Below are positions 53,586 through 62,650 of a stretch of 64,000 nt of DNA, piece after piece. Below the pieces are notes generated by a model, which did no database searches, was not told the origin of the DNA, and saw only the letters and a list, made by a program, of their open reading frames with translations. Each line of letters opens with the position of its first letter. Position 1 is the stretch's first letter. This DNA is from Flavobacterium sp. 245. Lineage in GTDB: Bacteria > Bacteroidota > Bacteroidia > Flavobacteriales > Flavobacteriaceae. Position numbers and translations under genes: made by a program. Location: contig NZ_SNXB01000014.1 of NCBI RefSeq assembly GCF_004362055.1, positions 1-64,000 of the forward strand. Direction: 5' to 3'.

Positions 53586-55367
53586 ATGAAAAACATCTTT
53601 ATCTATATTGTTTTACTGTGGTCAAGTCTTATATTTTCTCAAAATGAGCAATTGGCTCAATATTACTTCGATAAAGGCGATTTCGAGAAAGCAAAAGTCA
53701 GCTATGAAGAGCTTTTGACAAGTGCGCCGTCTAATACGCAATATTTTTTAAGAACGATTGACTGTTATCAGCAATTGCAGCAATATGCAGTGGCCGAAAA
53801 AGCGCTTCAGGATCGTTACAGTAAATACAAGCAAGGCGTTTTTTTGGTAGAATTGGGCTATAATTACCAATTGCAGAAAAATGAATCTAAAGCAAGAAGC
53901 TATTACGATCAGGCAATCGAAAAAATCAAAGCAAACCCGAATGATGTTTACGGAATTGGAAACTCATTTGAGAAAAAAGTGTTGCTCGAATATGCTTTAA
54001 AAGCCTATCAGACCGCAATGCAGATTCAACCAAATTACAACTTTAACTTCCAGATTGGAATGTTATATGGTCAATTGGGCAGAACAGATGAAATGATTGA
54101 CCTTTTGCTGGCAGAATCCTATAAAAATCCGCAGAATGCTAATTTAATTCAGACACAATTATCGCGTTTCATGAATGGTGAAACAGATAATACTGCTTTT
54201 AAAGATGCCATGCGAAAAGCCTTGATTTTAAAAACACAAAAAGATCAGGATGTTTTCTGGAATCATTATTTGAGCTGGTTTTATGTGCAGCAAAAAGAGT
54301 TTGGAAAAGCTTTTATTCAGGAAAAAGCAATTTATAAGCGTGAACCGGAATCACTTTCGAGTATTGTCAATTTGAGTCAGTTTGCATTGAATGAAGACGA
54401 TACTGAAACAGCTGCAGAGATTCTGAATTTCATTCTTTTAAATACTAAAAATTTAGATTTGTTGATTGAGACAAATTACTATTTGATGGAAATCAAAATA
54501 GAAAAAGCACAGGAAAAAGATTATCCTGCAATTGATGCTGAACTACAACAATTGCTGACAACTTACGAAATAACTCCTTTTACCTTATCTTTGCAATTAG
54601 TTAGAGCACATTTTACTGCTTTTAACTTAAAAAATCCCGAAGAAGGGATCGCAATTGTCAAGCACGCATTAGAGTTTAATTTAAATGATTACCAGGAAGC
54701 CGATGCTAAAATGGAATTGGGTGATATTTTGCTTTTGCAGGAAAAATTCAATCAGGCGCTTATTTACTATTCGCAGATTCAATTGGATTTAAAGAATGAT
54801 GTAATGTCGCACGAAGCAAGTTTAAAAGCCGCTAAAACAAGTTATTATAAAACCGATTTTGAGTGGGCTTTAAAGCAGTTTAAAGAATTGAAATCGGCAA
54901 GCACACAATTAATCGCAAACGATGCGCTAGAGTATTTTTTGTTAATTAATGATAATACGGTTGCTGATTCGACACAAACAGCTTTAAAACAATTTGCCAA
55001 AGGTGATTTTTTAATTTATCAAAATAAAAAGCAAGAGGCAATTACACAGTTTCAGAACATCCTGAAAGCCTATAAAGGCCAAGAAATAGAAGCTGTTACA
55101 ATGTTGCGTTTAGGTAAAATATATGAAAGCCTAAAAGATTTTAATTCGGCGTTAAGCCAATACCAGCAAATAATTGACAATCATAGTGACGGAATTTATG
55201 TCGATGAAGCGCTGTTCTTTTCGGCAGAAATTTATAACGATGAGCTAAAAGATATTGAAAAAGCAAAACCTTTGTACGAAAAGGTGATTTTTAACCATCA
55301 GGACAGTATTTACTTTGTCGATGCGAGAAAAAAATACCGAGAGTTAAGAGGAGATAAGAATTTATAG
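53586..55367 (+). CDS. TPR-repeat protein, secreted
   Basis: 593 residues with an N-terminal signal (MKNIFIYIVLLWSSLIFS-Q). Multiple helical tetratricopeptide-like repeats cover the rest: QYYFDKGDFEKAKVSYEELLTSAP, LRLGKIYESLKDFNSALSQYQQIIDNHSDGIYVDEALFFSAEIYNDELKDIEKAKPLYEKVI. It is probably a periplasmic scaffold protein. It follows lgt on the same strand after 71 bases. Confidence 0.88.
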   Translation: MKNIFIYIVLLWSSLIFSQNEQLAQYYFDKGDFEKAKVSYEELLTSAPSNTQYFLRTIDCYQQLQQYAVAEKALQDRYSKYKQGVFLVELGYNYQLQKNESKARSYYDQAIEKIKANPNDVYGIGNSFEKKVLLEYALKAYQTAMQIQPNYNFNFQIGMLYGQLGRTDEMIDLLLAESYKNPQNANLIQTQLSRFMNGETDNTAFKDAMRKALILKTQKDQDVFWNHYLSWFYVQQKEFGKAFIQEKAIYKREPESLSSIVNLSQFALNEDDTETAAEILNFILLNTKNLDLLIETNYYLMEIKIEKAQEKDYPAIDAELQQLLTTYEITPFTLSLQLVRAHFTAFNLKNPEEGIAIVKHALEFNLNDYQEADAKMELGDILLLQEKFNQALIYYSQIQLDLKNDVMSHEASLKAAKTSYYKTDFEWALKQFKELKSASTQLIANDALEYFLLINDNTVADSTQTALKQFAKGDFLIYQNKKQEAITQFQNILKAYKGQEIEAVTMLRLGKIYESLKDFNSALSQYQQIIDNHSDGIYVDEALFFSAEIYNDELKDIEKAKPLYEKVIFNHQDSIYFVDARKKYRELRGDKNL

Positions 55368-55369
55368 TT

Positions 55370-55515
55370 TGGTTTAATCGGTTAATCGTTTAACTGTTTA
55401 ATCGAATAAAAGATTTTAAAAAAAAGAATTAGTAATATGAAGATTTGCGTAAGATTTTAAGAATCAAAAAGTAAAAAACTTAGTCTCTTAGAACCTTAGA
55501 ATCTCAGAACCTTTA
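55370..55515. repeat. Quasi-periodic spacer sequence (GGTTAATCGTTTAAC and CTTAGAACC words)
   Basis: AATCGGTTAATCGTTTAACTG and TTTAATCG, then AACTTAGTCTCTTAGAACCT and TAGAATCTCAGAACC. Two different word families occur in one gap. No ORF is seen. Confidence 0.6.
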
Positions 55516-55520
55516 AAAAA

Positions 55521-55832
55521 ATGATAATTTACAATATAACTACCAATATACACGAAAGCGTTCATGACCAATGGTTAAAATGGATGCAGGAGAAACATAT
55601 ACCAGAAATTCTGGCGACAGAAAAATTTTCTTCAGCACGAATTGTGAAAGTTTTAGTTGAAGAAGAAATGGGAGGGATCACCTATTCTGTTCAATATACA
55701 ACAGACAGTAAAGATACTCTTGAGAAGTATTATCTTGAAGATCAGCCAAAATTTGACAGAGAAGCATTAGAATTATTTGCAGATAAAATGCTTTCTTTTA
55801 GAACAGAATTAGAAGTTATTTCAGATCATTAA
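55521..55832 (+). CDS. DUF4286 family protein
   Basis: 103 residues: MIIYNITTNIHESVHDQWLKWMQEKHIPEILATEKFSSARI with a ferredoxin-like dimeric-barrel pattern, GGITYSVQYTTDSKDTLEKYYLEDQP. It matches the DUF4286 family. No catalytic residue is known. The rsmA start is about 186 bases downstream. Confidence 0.88.
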   Translation: MIIYNITTNIHESVHDQWLKWMQEKHIPEILATEKFSSARIVKVLVEEEMGGITYSVQYTTDSKDTLEKYYLEDQPKFDREALELFADKMLSFRTELEVISDH

Positions 55833-56018
55833 AAGAGATTGTTAGATTTTTGGACTTCTTAGATTTTCTGAAAATTGTAGAAATTCGAGTCTTTGTGGCA
55901 GGATAAAAAAATAAAGCTTTGTTACTTTGAGCCTTTGAGGCAAAAAAAGTGAAATAAGCTTTGACCCGTAGCATCAAAAAGAATACTTTTGCGCCCTCGT
56001 GGCAAAACAAGTAAGAAA

Positions 56019-56804
56019 ATGGAAAAAGTAAAAGCCAAAAAGCATTTAGGACAGCATTTCCTTAAAGACGAAAGCATCGCAAAAGCAATTGCTGATACTT
56101 TAAGTTTAAAGGGATACGATGAGGTGTTAGAAATAGGACCAGGGATGGGTGTGCTTACTAAATATTTACTTGACAAGCCTGTACATACAAGAGTAATCGA
56201 AATTGATACAGAATCTGTTGCGTATCTGGATGCGAATTATTCAAAACTAAAAGGTAATATCATTTCAGAAGATTTTCTGAAATACAATATAAATCAGGTT
56301 TACGAAAACAAACAGTTTGCTATAATTGGCAATTTCCCGTATAATATTTCAACTCAAATTGTTTTTAGAACGCTTGAGTTTAGAGATCAGATTCCTGAAT
56401 TTTCAGGAATGTTTCAAAAGGAAGTTGCAGAGCGAATCTGCGAGAAAAAAGGCTCAAAAGCCTACGGAATCTTGTCTGTGCTGGCACAGGCTTTCTATGA
56501 TACTGAGTATTTGTTTACTGTAAGCGAAAATGTTTTTATTCCTCCGCCCAAGGTCAAGTCGGGTGTGATGAAAATGACCCGAAAGGAAGATTACAGTCTT
56601 CCTTGTGGTGAAAAGTTATTTTTTACGGTTGTAAAAACGGCTTTTCAGCAAAGACGAAAAACATTACGTAACAGTTTGAAAACATTAAATTTATCAGATA
56701 ATTTGCGAGAAGACACTATCTTTGATAAACGTCCCGAGCAGCTTAGCGTTGACGAATTTATTGTTTTGACTCAAAAAATAGAAGCCGATGGAGTTCAAAG
56801 TTAG
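56019..56804 (+). CDS. rsmA: 16S rRNA (A1518/A1519) dimethyltransferase
   Basis: 261 residues from the ATG at 56019 ([17 protein letters not shown]), the standard KsgA start; a TTG at 55989 is in frame but rejected. The SAM motif is [15 protein letters not shown], and the catalytic motif is GNFPYNIS. It dimethylates two adenines in helix 45 of 16S rRNA. The 3' end overlaps mgtE by 17 bases. Confidence 0.96.
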   Translation: MEKVKAKKHLGQHFLKDESIAKAIADTLSLKGYDEVLEIGPGMGVLTKYLLDKPVHTRVIEIDTESVAYLDANYSKLKGNIISEDFLKYNINQVYENKQFAIIGNFPYNISTQIVFRTLEFRDQIPEFSGMFQKEVAERICEKKGSKAYGILSVLAQAFYDTEYLFTVSENVFIPPPKVKSGVMKMTRKEDYSLPCGEKLFFTVVKTAFQQRRKTLRNSLKTLNLSDNLREDTIFDKRPEQLSVDEFIVLTQKIEADGVQS

Positions 56805-58137
56805 CAAAGAATTTATCCAACAACTAGAGGAGCATATCGTTAAGAAAAATGACAACGAACTTGAAATTTTACTTAATGATCTTCACCATGCCGATATCGC
56901 CGAAATTCTTGACGAATTAGATTTTGACGAAGCAACCTACATTTTTAAGGTTTTAGATAGTGATAAAACAGCTGAAATTCTTCTTGAATTAGAAGATGAT
57001 CTACGTGAGAATATCTTAAGCCGACTTTCACCTAAAGAAATTGCTGAAGAGCTCGATGAGCTTGAAACAAATGATGCGGCCGATATTATCGCTGAGCTTT
57101 CGCAGGAAATTAAGGCAGAAGTTATCTCGGAGCTGCTCGATGTTGAGCACGCAAAAGATATTGTCGAATTATTGCGCTATGATGAAAACACGGCGGGTGG
57201 TTTGATGGGAAAGGAGCTTGTGAAAGTCAACGAAAACTGGAACGTATTGACTTGTGTAAAAGAAATGCGAATTCAGGCAGAAAATGTTTCACGAGTACAT
57301 TCGATCTATGTTGTTGATGATGAAAACCGTTTAAAAGGCAGATTGTCTCTTAAAGATTTGCTGACCACTTCTACCAAAACGCAAATTGGAGATATTTATA
57401 TCCGAAAACTAAATTTTGTAAACGTCGATACTGAAGATGTTGAGGTAGCGCGTATCATGCAGAAATACGATTTGGAAGCTATTCCGGTTGTAGATGAACT
57501 TGGACGATTAGTAGGGAGAATTACAATTGATGATATCGTAGACGTTATTAAAGATGAAGCAGATAAGGATTACCAATTAGCAGCGGGTATTACGCAGGAC
57601 ATTGAAAGTAATGACAGTGTTCTTGAATTAACGAAAGCGCGTTTGCCTTGGCTTTTAATTGGAATGGTGATCGAGATTGTTGCTTCCTTTGTTTTGAAAG
57701 ATAATGAAAGTGCTTTTCAAAAATATTCCACCTTAATTATTTTTGTGCCTTTGCTATCAGCAACTGCCGGAAATATTGGTGTTCAGGCTTCGGCAATCGT
57801 TGTTCAAGGTTTGGCAAATGGAACTCTTAAGGAATTCAGCCGTAGTTATTTTAGTAAAGAACTTACCGTTTCAATGATTTCAGGAAGTATTATTTCATTT
57901 CTTTTGCTTGGATATCATTCTCTTATGTATGGACAATATTTAGTAGGTGTGGCTATTTCAATTTCAATGATTGTTGTGATTTTGTTCGCTGCAACTTTAG
58001 GAACTCTCGTACCGCTTTTTCTTCATAAAAATAAAATTGATCCTGCCATTGCAACGGGTCCGTTTATTACGACAACTAATGATGTGTTTGGAATTATGCT
58101 TTATTTTGGAGTCGCTAAAATGATTCTAGGGTTTTAG
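56788..58137 (+). CDS. mgtE: Magnesium transporter MgtE
   Basis: 449 residues. The N domain (about 1-125) is a superhelix of acidic repeats ([26 protein letters not shown]). Two CBS domains follow (about 130-255: [53 protein letters not shown]). Then come five transmembrane helices (about 285-449), with [16 protein letters not shown]-type pore sequence ([20 protein letters not shown]). It imports Mg2+. The overlap with rsmA indicates coupling. Confidence 0.95.
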   Translation: MEFKVSKEFIQQLEEHIVKKNDNELEILLNDLHHADIAEILDELDFDEATYIFKVLDSDKTAEILLELEDDLRENILSRLSPKEIAEELDELETNDAADIIAELSQEIKAEVISELLDVEHAKDIVELLRYDENTAGGLMGKELVKVNENWNVLTCVKEMRIQAENVSRVHSIYVVDDENRLKGRLSLKDLLTTSTKTQIGDIYIRKLNFVNVDTEDVEVARIMQKYDLEAIPVVDELGRLVGRITIDDIVDVIKDEADKDYQLAAGITQDIESNDSVLELTKARLPWLLIGMVIEIVASFVLKDNESAFQKYSTLIIFVPLLSATAGNIGVQASAIVVQGLANGTLKEFSRSYFSKELTVSMISGSIISFLLLGYHSLMYGQYLVGVAISISMIVVILFAATLGTLVPLFLHKNKIDPAIATGPFITTTNDVFGIMLYFGVAKMILGF

Positions 58138-58250
58138 ATTTTTGGCACAAATTAATAGATTACAGTGATTTAAAATCTTTAAATTCTATGTAATTTGCAA
58201 TCTGAAGAATTAGGTGTTAATCTGCCAGAAATAAATTAAAACCAAGCAAA
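58138..58250. repeat. Quasi-periodic spacer sequence (AATCTGAAG/ATTACAGTGA words)
   Basis: Weak echoes: AATAGATTACAGTGATTTA, AAATCTTTAAATTC, TTTGCAATCTGAAG, TGTTAATCTGCCAG. No ORF is seen. It is similar in style to the spacer at 39165. Confidence 0.4.
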
Positions 58251-59036
58251 ATGAAAGTACACATTATTGGAGGAGGAAACCTTGGCGTTTCTATTGCCTT
58301 GGGAATTGCTAAATTTTCGAAAAACAACCAAGTTACTGTTACACGAAGAAACATTGCCAGTATTCAATATTTGACTGAATACGGAATTACAGTGTCTAAC
58401 GATAATAAACACAATATTCAGGAAGCTGATGTTGTGATTTTGACTATAAAACCTTATCAGGTTGATACGGTTTTAGATGAAATTTTGCCTGTAATCAAAG
58501 ACAAAACGATCGCTTCGGCGGTAAGTGGATTGTCTTTGGATATGCTTCAGTCAAAAACAATGAACGAATATCCTGTTGTGCGTATCATGCCAAATATTGC
58601 GGCACAGTTTGGAGAATCGGCAACTTGTATTTCTTTTCCTGAAACAGATCGTGAAGAAGCGATGCCAATTGTAGATTTGTTTCAAGATTTGGGAACTGCT
58701 CCGATTATCGATGAAAAATTAATGGATGCAGCAACTGTTTTAGGCGCTTGCGGAACAGCTTACGCATTGCGTTATATTCGTGCTTCTATGCAGGCCGGAA
58801 TTGAAATTGGATTTGATTCCAATACAGCTTTGGCAATAGCCGCACAAACAGCAAAAGGAGCCGCAAAAATGTTATTAGAGGAAAAAGTGCACCCAGAACA
58901 ATTAATCGACCGTGTAACAACACCTCAAGGCTGTACAATTGTTGGTTTGAATGAAATGGAACATAACGGTTTCAGTTCGTCATTAATAAAAGGAATCAAA
59001 ACTTCTTTGAAGCAGATTAAAGGTTTATTGAAGTAA
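58251..59036 (+). CDS. proC: Pyrroline-5-carboxylate reductase
   Basis: 261 residues: Rossmann GGGNLGVSIALGIAKF, VRIMPNIAAQFGESATC, and the ProC signature in AAQTAKGAAKMLLEEKVHPEQLIDRVTTPQGCTIVGLNEME. It makes proline from P5C using NAD(P)H. Confidence 0.95.
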   Translation: MKVHIIGGGNLGVSIALGIAKFSKNNQVTVTRRNIASIQYLTEYGITVSNDNKHNIQEADVVILTIKPYQVDTVLDEILPVIKDKTIASAVSGLSLDMLQSKTMNEYPVVRIMPNIAAQFGESATCISFPETDREEAMPIVDLFQDLGTAPIIDEKLMDAATVLGACGTAYALRYIRASMQAGIEIGFDSNTALAIAAQTAKGAAKMLLEEKVHPEQLIDRVTTPQGCTIVGLNEMEHNGFSSSLIKGIKTSLKQIKGLLK

Positions 59037-59049
59037 AATTATAAATCAT

Positions 59050-59094
59050 AAAATTCCAAATTCCAATTTTCATAGTTGGAGTTTGGAATTTTTG
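59050..59094. terminator. Bidirectional terminator
   Basis: AAAATTCCAAATTCCAA and TTGGAGTTTGGAATTTT pair with two mismatches between convergent proC and cytochrome genes. Confidence 0.8.
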
Positions 59095-59106
59095 TTTTTT
59101 AGTAAT

Positions 59107-59508
59107 TTATTCGGCGTGGCAATAATCAATTAAATCATTGACATCTTTTGTAGATAGTGTTTTAGAAAACAGTGTTTTATGATAGTCTATAGCTAGAGCT
59201 TCAACTTTTGTGCTATCAATTTTATGCTTTTTATTGGTAAGCCAATTAATAAATATAATTGAGTCAATTTTATGAAGTGCCGGCCCGGTTGATTTAGAAT
59301 CTTTTTTGTGGCAGGCAGCACAATTTGAATCAAATAGTATTTTTCCCTTTTTTTGATTGGCAGTTAAATTGTTTTTTTTAAACTGTTTTTGACTTTGCGT
59401 TGCACAGCCAGGATTTTCGCAGTTGCTAAATCTCGAATAAATAATTGTTCCTGCTATGAGGAGGATAATTATTAGGGAGGAAAGATATAAAAGCCTGGAT
59501 TTTTTCAT
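59107..59508 (-). CDS. Membrane-anchored c-type cytochrome
   Basis: 133 residues. One N-terminal membrane helix (about 5-25) is followed by a cytochrome c domain with CAACH (haem ligand) and GPALHKI. The distal ligand is probably a Met or His further on, but I cannot assign it surely. A pair of Cys (NCENPGC) near residue 32 may form a disulfide. It resembles small periplasmic electron carriers. Confidence 0.85.
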   Translation of the reverse strand: MKKSRLLYLSSLIIILLIAGTIIYSRFSNCENPGCATQSQKQFKKNNLTANQKKGKILFDSNCAACHKKDSKSTGPALHKIDSIIFINWLTNKKHKIDSTKVEALAIDYHKTLFSKTLSTKDVNDLIDYCHAE

Positions 59509-59523
59509 TATTATATCTTTTGA

Positions 59524-59823
59524 TTACGCAAAAACTTCAAAATGTTCAACATTCTCTTCAAATTCTAAAAGAAACTGCTCATCTTCTGGGTAATACTTTG
59601 CTTTTTCAAAATCTTCCCCAGCAAAATTTTTAATGACTTCTAGGTTTTCCCAATACGTTATAAGTGTAAAATGTCCTTCGTTATTTTTGATATTTCTCAA
59701 AAAGGAAAGTTTCACAAATCCTGTTGTTTTTTCATAATCGGGAATAGCAGTTTTGATCATAAACTCGGTGTAAACCTCATAATCGTCAACTTTTGTTTTT
59801 CCGTGCCAGATTCTTGCGATCAT
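59524..59823 (-). CDS. Antibiotic biosynthesis monooxygenase-like protein
   Basis: 99 residues: MIARIWHGKTKVDDYEVYTEFMIKTAIPDYEKTTGFVKLSFLRN and HFTLITYWENLEVIKNFAGEDFEKAKYYPEDEQFLL, the ABM dimeric alpha/beta-barrel family. Its substrate is unknown. It lies 10 bases downstream of nhaA and 15 bases upstream of the cytochrome gene, so the three probably share a transcript. Confidence 0.88.
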   Translation of the reverse strand: MIARIWHGKTKVDDYEVYTEFMIKTAIPDYEKTTGFVKLSFLRNIKNNEGHFTLITYWENLEVIKNFAGEDFEKAKYYPEDEQFLLEFEENVEHFEVFA

Positions 59824-59833
59824 GATTTTAAAT

Positions 59834-60970
59834 TTATTTTTTATTCAACGTATATTTTAAAAAGACGAATCCAAAAAATCCTGAAAGTAACGACGCAATT
59901 AAAATAGCAATTTTAGAAAAAACAATTGTTTCAGGATCTTTAAACGCTAAAATGGTAATAAAAATAGACATTGTAAAACCAATTCCGCCTAGCATTCCAG
60001 CGCCCAAAAGATGTGACCATTTTAAACTTTTTGGCAACGCACATAATCCCGCAGTAACGCCAATCGAAGAAAAAAGAACAATTCCGAGCGGTTTTCCAAT
60101 TACTAAGCCAAGTATAATTCCAAAAGTGTTAGGATGGTTCAAGCCTTCGTGCCAATCGTTTGTTATGGCAATACAGGTATTTGCAATGGCGAACAACGGT
60201 AATATGATAAAAGCAACAGGTTTGTGTAAAAAATGCTGCAGTTTGTACGAAGCTGAATTTTTGCTGCCATCTCCAAACGGAATTACAAACGCCAGTATAA
60301 CGCCTGTAATAGTAGCATGAACGCCAGAATTCAGCATAAAATACCACATAATAATACCGCCAATCAAGTACGGAATGATATTGTGTATTTTCATTCTGTT
60401 GAGAATAAAAAGAAAACCCCAAATTCCTAAAGCTATTGCGAGATTCACAAAAGCAATTGAGGTTGTATAAAAAATAGCGATAACAATTATAGCACCTAAA
60501 TCGTCAATTACGGCAAGAGCGGTTAAAAATACTTTTAGTGACGGTGAAACTTTTTTTCCTAGCAGGGACAAAATCCCAATTGCAAAAGCAATATCAGTTG
60601 CCATTGGAATTCCTGCTCCATTTTGGGTTGGGGTGCCAAAATTTAAGGCCAGAAAAATCGCAGCTGGAACCAGCATACCGCCAAGAGCAGCCATAATTGG
60701 TAATGAAGCATTTTTTATGTTTGATAATTCTCCGTGATAAATTTCACGTTCTAATTCTAAGCCAATTAAAAGAAAAAAAATGGTCATTAAACCGTCGTTA
60801 ATCCAATGTGTGATAGAATGCCCGCCGAAATCTTTTTCCCAAAAAGCGACATATGCTTCAGAATAAGCGGAATTTGCTAAATACAAAGAGCATATTGTTA
60901 CAAATAATAAGAGAAGGCCTCCAGATTTTTCGTTATTAAAGAAAGATTTAAAAGTTACAGTTAATTTCAT
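59834..60970 (-). CDS. nhaA: Na+/H+ antiporter NhaA
   Basis: 378 residues with about 11-12 transmembrane segments. The two essential aspartates lie in ALAVIDDLGAIIVIA, and MATDIAFAIGILSLLG is also diagnostic. It exports Na+ in exchange for protons. An exact -7 box lies 58 bases before the start. Confidence 0.96.
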   Translation of the reverse strand: MKLTVTFKSFFNNEKSGGLLLLFVTICSLYLANSAYSEAYVAFWEKDFGGHSITHWINDGLMTIFFLLIGLELEREIYHGELSNIKNASLPIMAALGGMLVPAAIFLALNFGTPTQNGAGIPMATDIAFAIGILSLLGKKVSPSLKVFLTALAVIDDLGAIIVIAIFYTTSIAFVNLAIALGIWGFLFILNRMKIHNIIPYLIGGIIMWYFMLNSGVHATITGVILAFVIPFGDGSKNSASYKLQHFLHKPVAFIILPLFAIANTCIAITNDWHEGLNHPNTFGIILGLVIGKPLGIVLFSSIGVTAGLCALPKSLKWSHLLGAGMLGGIGFTMSIFITILAFKDPETIVFSKIAILIASLLSGFFGFVFLKYTLNKK

Positions 60971-61028
60971 TTGCGAAAAGGTTTTGAAGATTTAAAAAGG
61001 AAGGAATTTCTTCGAAGGCTTGTATTTT

Positions 61029-61036
61029 CAAAGTTA
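61029..61036 (-). promoter_or_regulatory. Putative -7 box for nhaA
   Basis: Minus strand TAACTTTG, an exact TAnnTTTG match. It drives the nhaA-monooxygenase-cytochrome group if used. Confidence 0.4.
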
Positions 61037-61122
61037 AAGAAAATCTGAACAATAAAAAAGTTTCGCCACAAAGTCGAAGCGATATAGCGGTTTTTAATAG
61101 GGATGGAATATTAAATTAACTG

Positions 61123-61130
61123 TATTTTTG
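61123..61130 (+). promoter_or_regulatory. Putative -7 box for the dehydrogenase gene
   Basis: TATTTTTG, an exact TAnnTTTG match 22 bases before the ATG at 61153. Confidence 0.45.
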
Positions 61131-61152
61131 TACTTATAAAATTCAAAATATA

Positions 61153-62115
61153 ATGAGTGTAAAAATTCTTCACATAGACAGTAATAATCCTATTTTATGG
61201 AATCAATTAGAAGAAGCGGGTTTTGAGAATCATACCGATTTTAAATCTTCGAAAGAAGAAATCGAAGCTAAAATTAAAGATTATAACGGAATTGTAATTC
61301 GAAGCCGTTTCAAGATCGATAAGACTTTTTTAGATAGTGCAACTAACTTGCAATTTATAGCAAGAGTAGGAGCAGGTTTGGAAAGTATCGATTGTGATTA
61401 TGCGGAAACAAAAGGAATTCACTTAATCGCGGCTCCAGAAGGAAACAGAAATGCTGTTGCAGAACATTCTCTAGGCGTAATATTATCGCTTTTTAATAAT
61501 TTAAATCAGGCCAATGCCGAGATTAAAGCCGGGCAGTGGAACCGTGAAAGCAATCGCGGTCATGAATTAGACGGAAAAACGGTTGGAATTATTGGTTACG
61601 GAAATATGGGAAAAGCTTTTGCTAAAAAACTACGCGGTTTTGATACGGAGGTTTTGTTTTATGATATTTTAGAAAATATTGGTGATGAAAATGCCAAACA
61701 AGTTTCATTGCAGGAGCTGCAAAAAAAAGCTGATGTTTTGAGTCTTCATTTGCCTTGGACGCCAGAAACGGATAAAATGGTCGATGCAACTTTTATAAAC
61801 GCATTTTCGAAGCCATTTTGGGTCATAAACACTTCACGCGGTAAAAATATCGTTACGGCAGATTTAGTTGAAGCTATGAAGTCTAAAAAGGTTTTAGGCG
61901 CAGGTTTGGACGTTTTGGAGTATGAAAAATTATCTTTCGAAACATTATTTCAAGATAAAAACACGCCAGAAGCATTTCAATATTTGCTGGAAGCTAAAAA
62001 TGTTTTACTCACGCCTCATATTGCAGGATGGACTTTTGAAAGTCATGAACGTTTGGCTCAGGTAATTGTCGATAAAATCAAAGAGATTTATTCAAATGGA
62101 GCTTTCAAAGCATAA
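61153..62115 (+). CDS. D-2-hydroxyacid dehydrogenase (phosphoglycerate dehydrogenase-like)
   Basis: 320 residues of the D-isomer 2-hydroxyacid dehydrogenase family. NAD-binding VGIIGYGNMGKAFAKKL, catalytic Arg in INTSRGKNIV, Glu in DVLEYE and His in LTPHIAGWT are all present. It has the short form without the ACT regulatory domain, so it is not a typical SerA. It may oxidise 3-phosphoglycerate or another hydroxyacid; no serine genes are adjacent. Confidence 0.9.
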   Translation: MSVKILHIDSNNPILWNQLEEAGFENHTDFKSSKEEIEAKIKDYNGIVIRSRFKIDKTFLDSATNLQFIARVGAGLESIDCDYAETKGIHLIAAPEGNRNAVAEHSLGVILSLFNNLNQANAEIKAGQWNRESNRGHELDGKTVGIIGYGNMGKAFAKKLRGFDTEVLFYDILENIGDENAKQVSLQELQKKADVLSLHLPWTPETDKMVDATFINAFSKPFWVINTSRGKNIVTADLVEAMKSKKVLGAGLDVLEYEKLSFETLFQDKNTPEAFQYLLEAKNVLLTPHIAGWTFESHERLAQVIVDKIKEIYSNGAFKA

Positions 62116-62306
62116 TTTTAACCGCTTTTTGCTTTATTATAGCTTTTAAGCGAATTTAATAATAAGTATTTTCTGTAAGTTTGATGGATGAGATTAGTTT
62201 TTAAAGTTATTTTTTTTTAATATTGTTATCAGATTTTTAACAATATTTTCGAAAAGGAGCGGCCGAAAATCCTTAAAAGAGTAGGATTTAATTAATCTAA
62301 TAAAAA

Positions 62307-62582
62307 ATGGAAAATACAAAGTATGAGGCTTGGAATACCCCATCGAGGCCAAGAGAAGAAAATAAAAAAATTTCAGCAGGAATTCTGGCTATTTTAGTTG
62401 GTGTTTTTGGGATTCATAAATTTTATTTAGGTTATACAAAAGAAGGAATTATTCATTTACTTTTGGGCTTAATGTGCGGTGTTGGTGGTGTGATTGGTAT
62501 AATTGAAGGAATTTTGTATTTGACAAAAACAGACGAAGAGTTTTATCAGACTTATCAAGTAGGTTATCGAGGCTGGTTTTAA
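62307..62582 (+). CDS. TM2-domain protein
   Basis: 91 residues. KISAGILAILVGVFGIHKFYLGYTKEGIIHLLLGLMCGVGGVIGIIEGILYLTKT forms two transmembrane helices with the TM2 motif. It is a small membrane protein of unknown role. The leader holds an AAATCCT..AGGATTT inverted repeat at 62268-62291. Confidence 0.9.
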   Translation: MENTKYEAWNTPSRPREENKKISAGILAILVGVFGIHKFYLGYTKEGIIHLLLGLMCGVGGVIGIIEGILYLTKTDEEFYQTYQVGYRGWF

Positions 62583-62600
62583 TTAACTTATAAATATGTA

Positions 62601-62640
62601 AAAATCCCATCTGTTTTCACGGATGGGATTTTTTTTATAG
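62601..62640. terminator. Bidirectional terminator
   Basis: AAAATCCCATC and GATGGGATTTT pair around TGTTTTCACG, followed by a T-run, between convergent genes. Confidence 0.88.
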
Positions 62641-62650
62641 CAATTGCAAT

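Noticed and set aside
55989-56018. TTG start for rsmA
   Set aside because: The residues it adds are spacer sequence; the family begins at [14 protein letters not shown].
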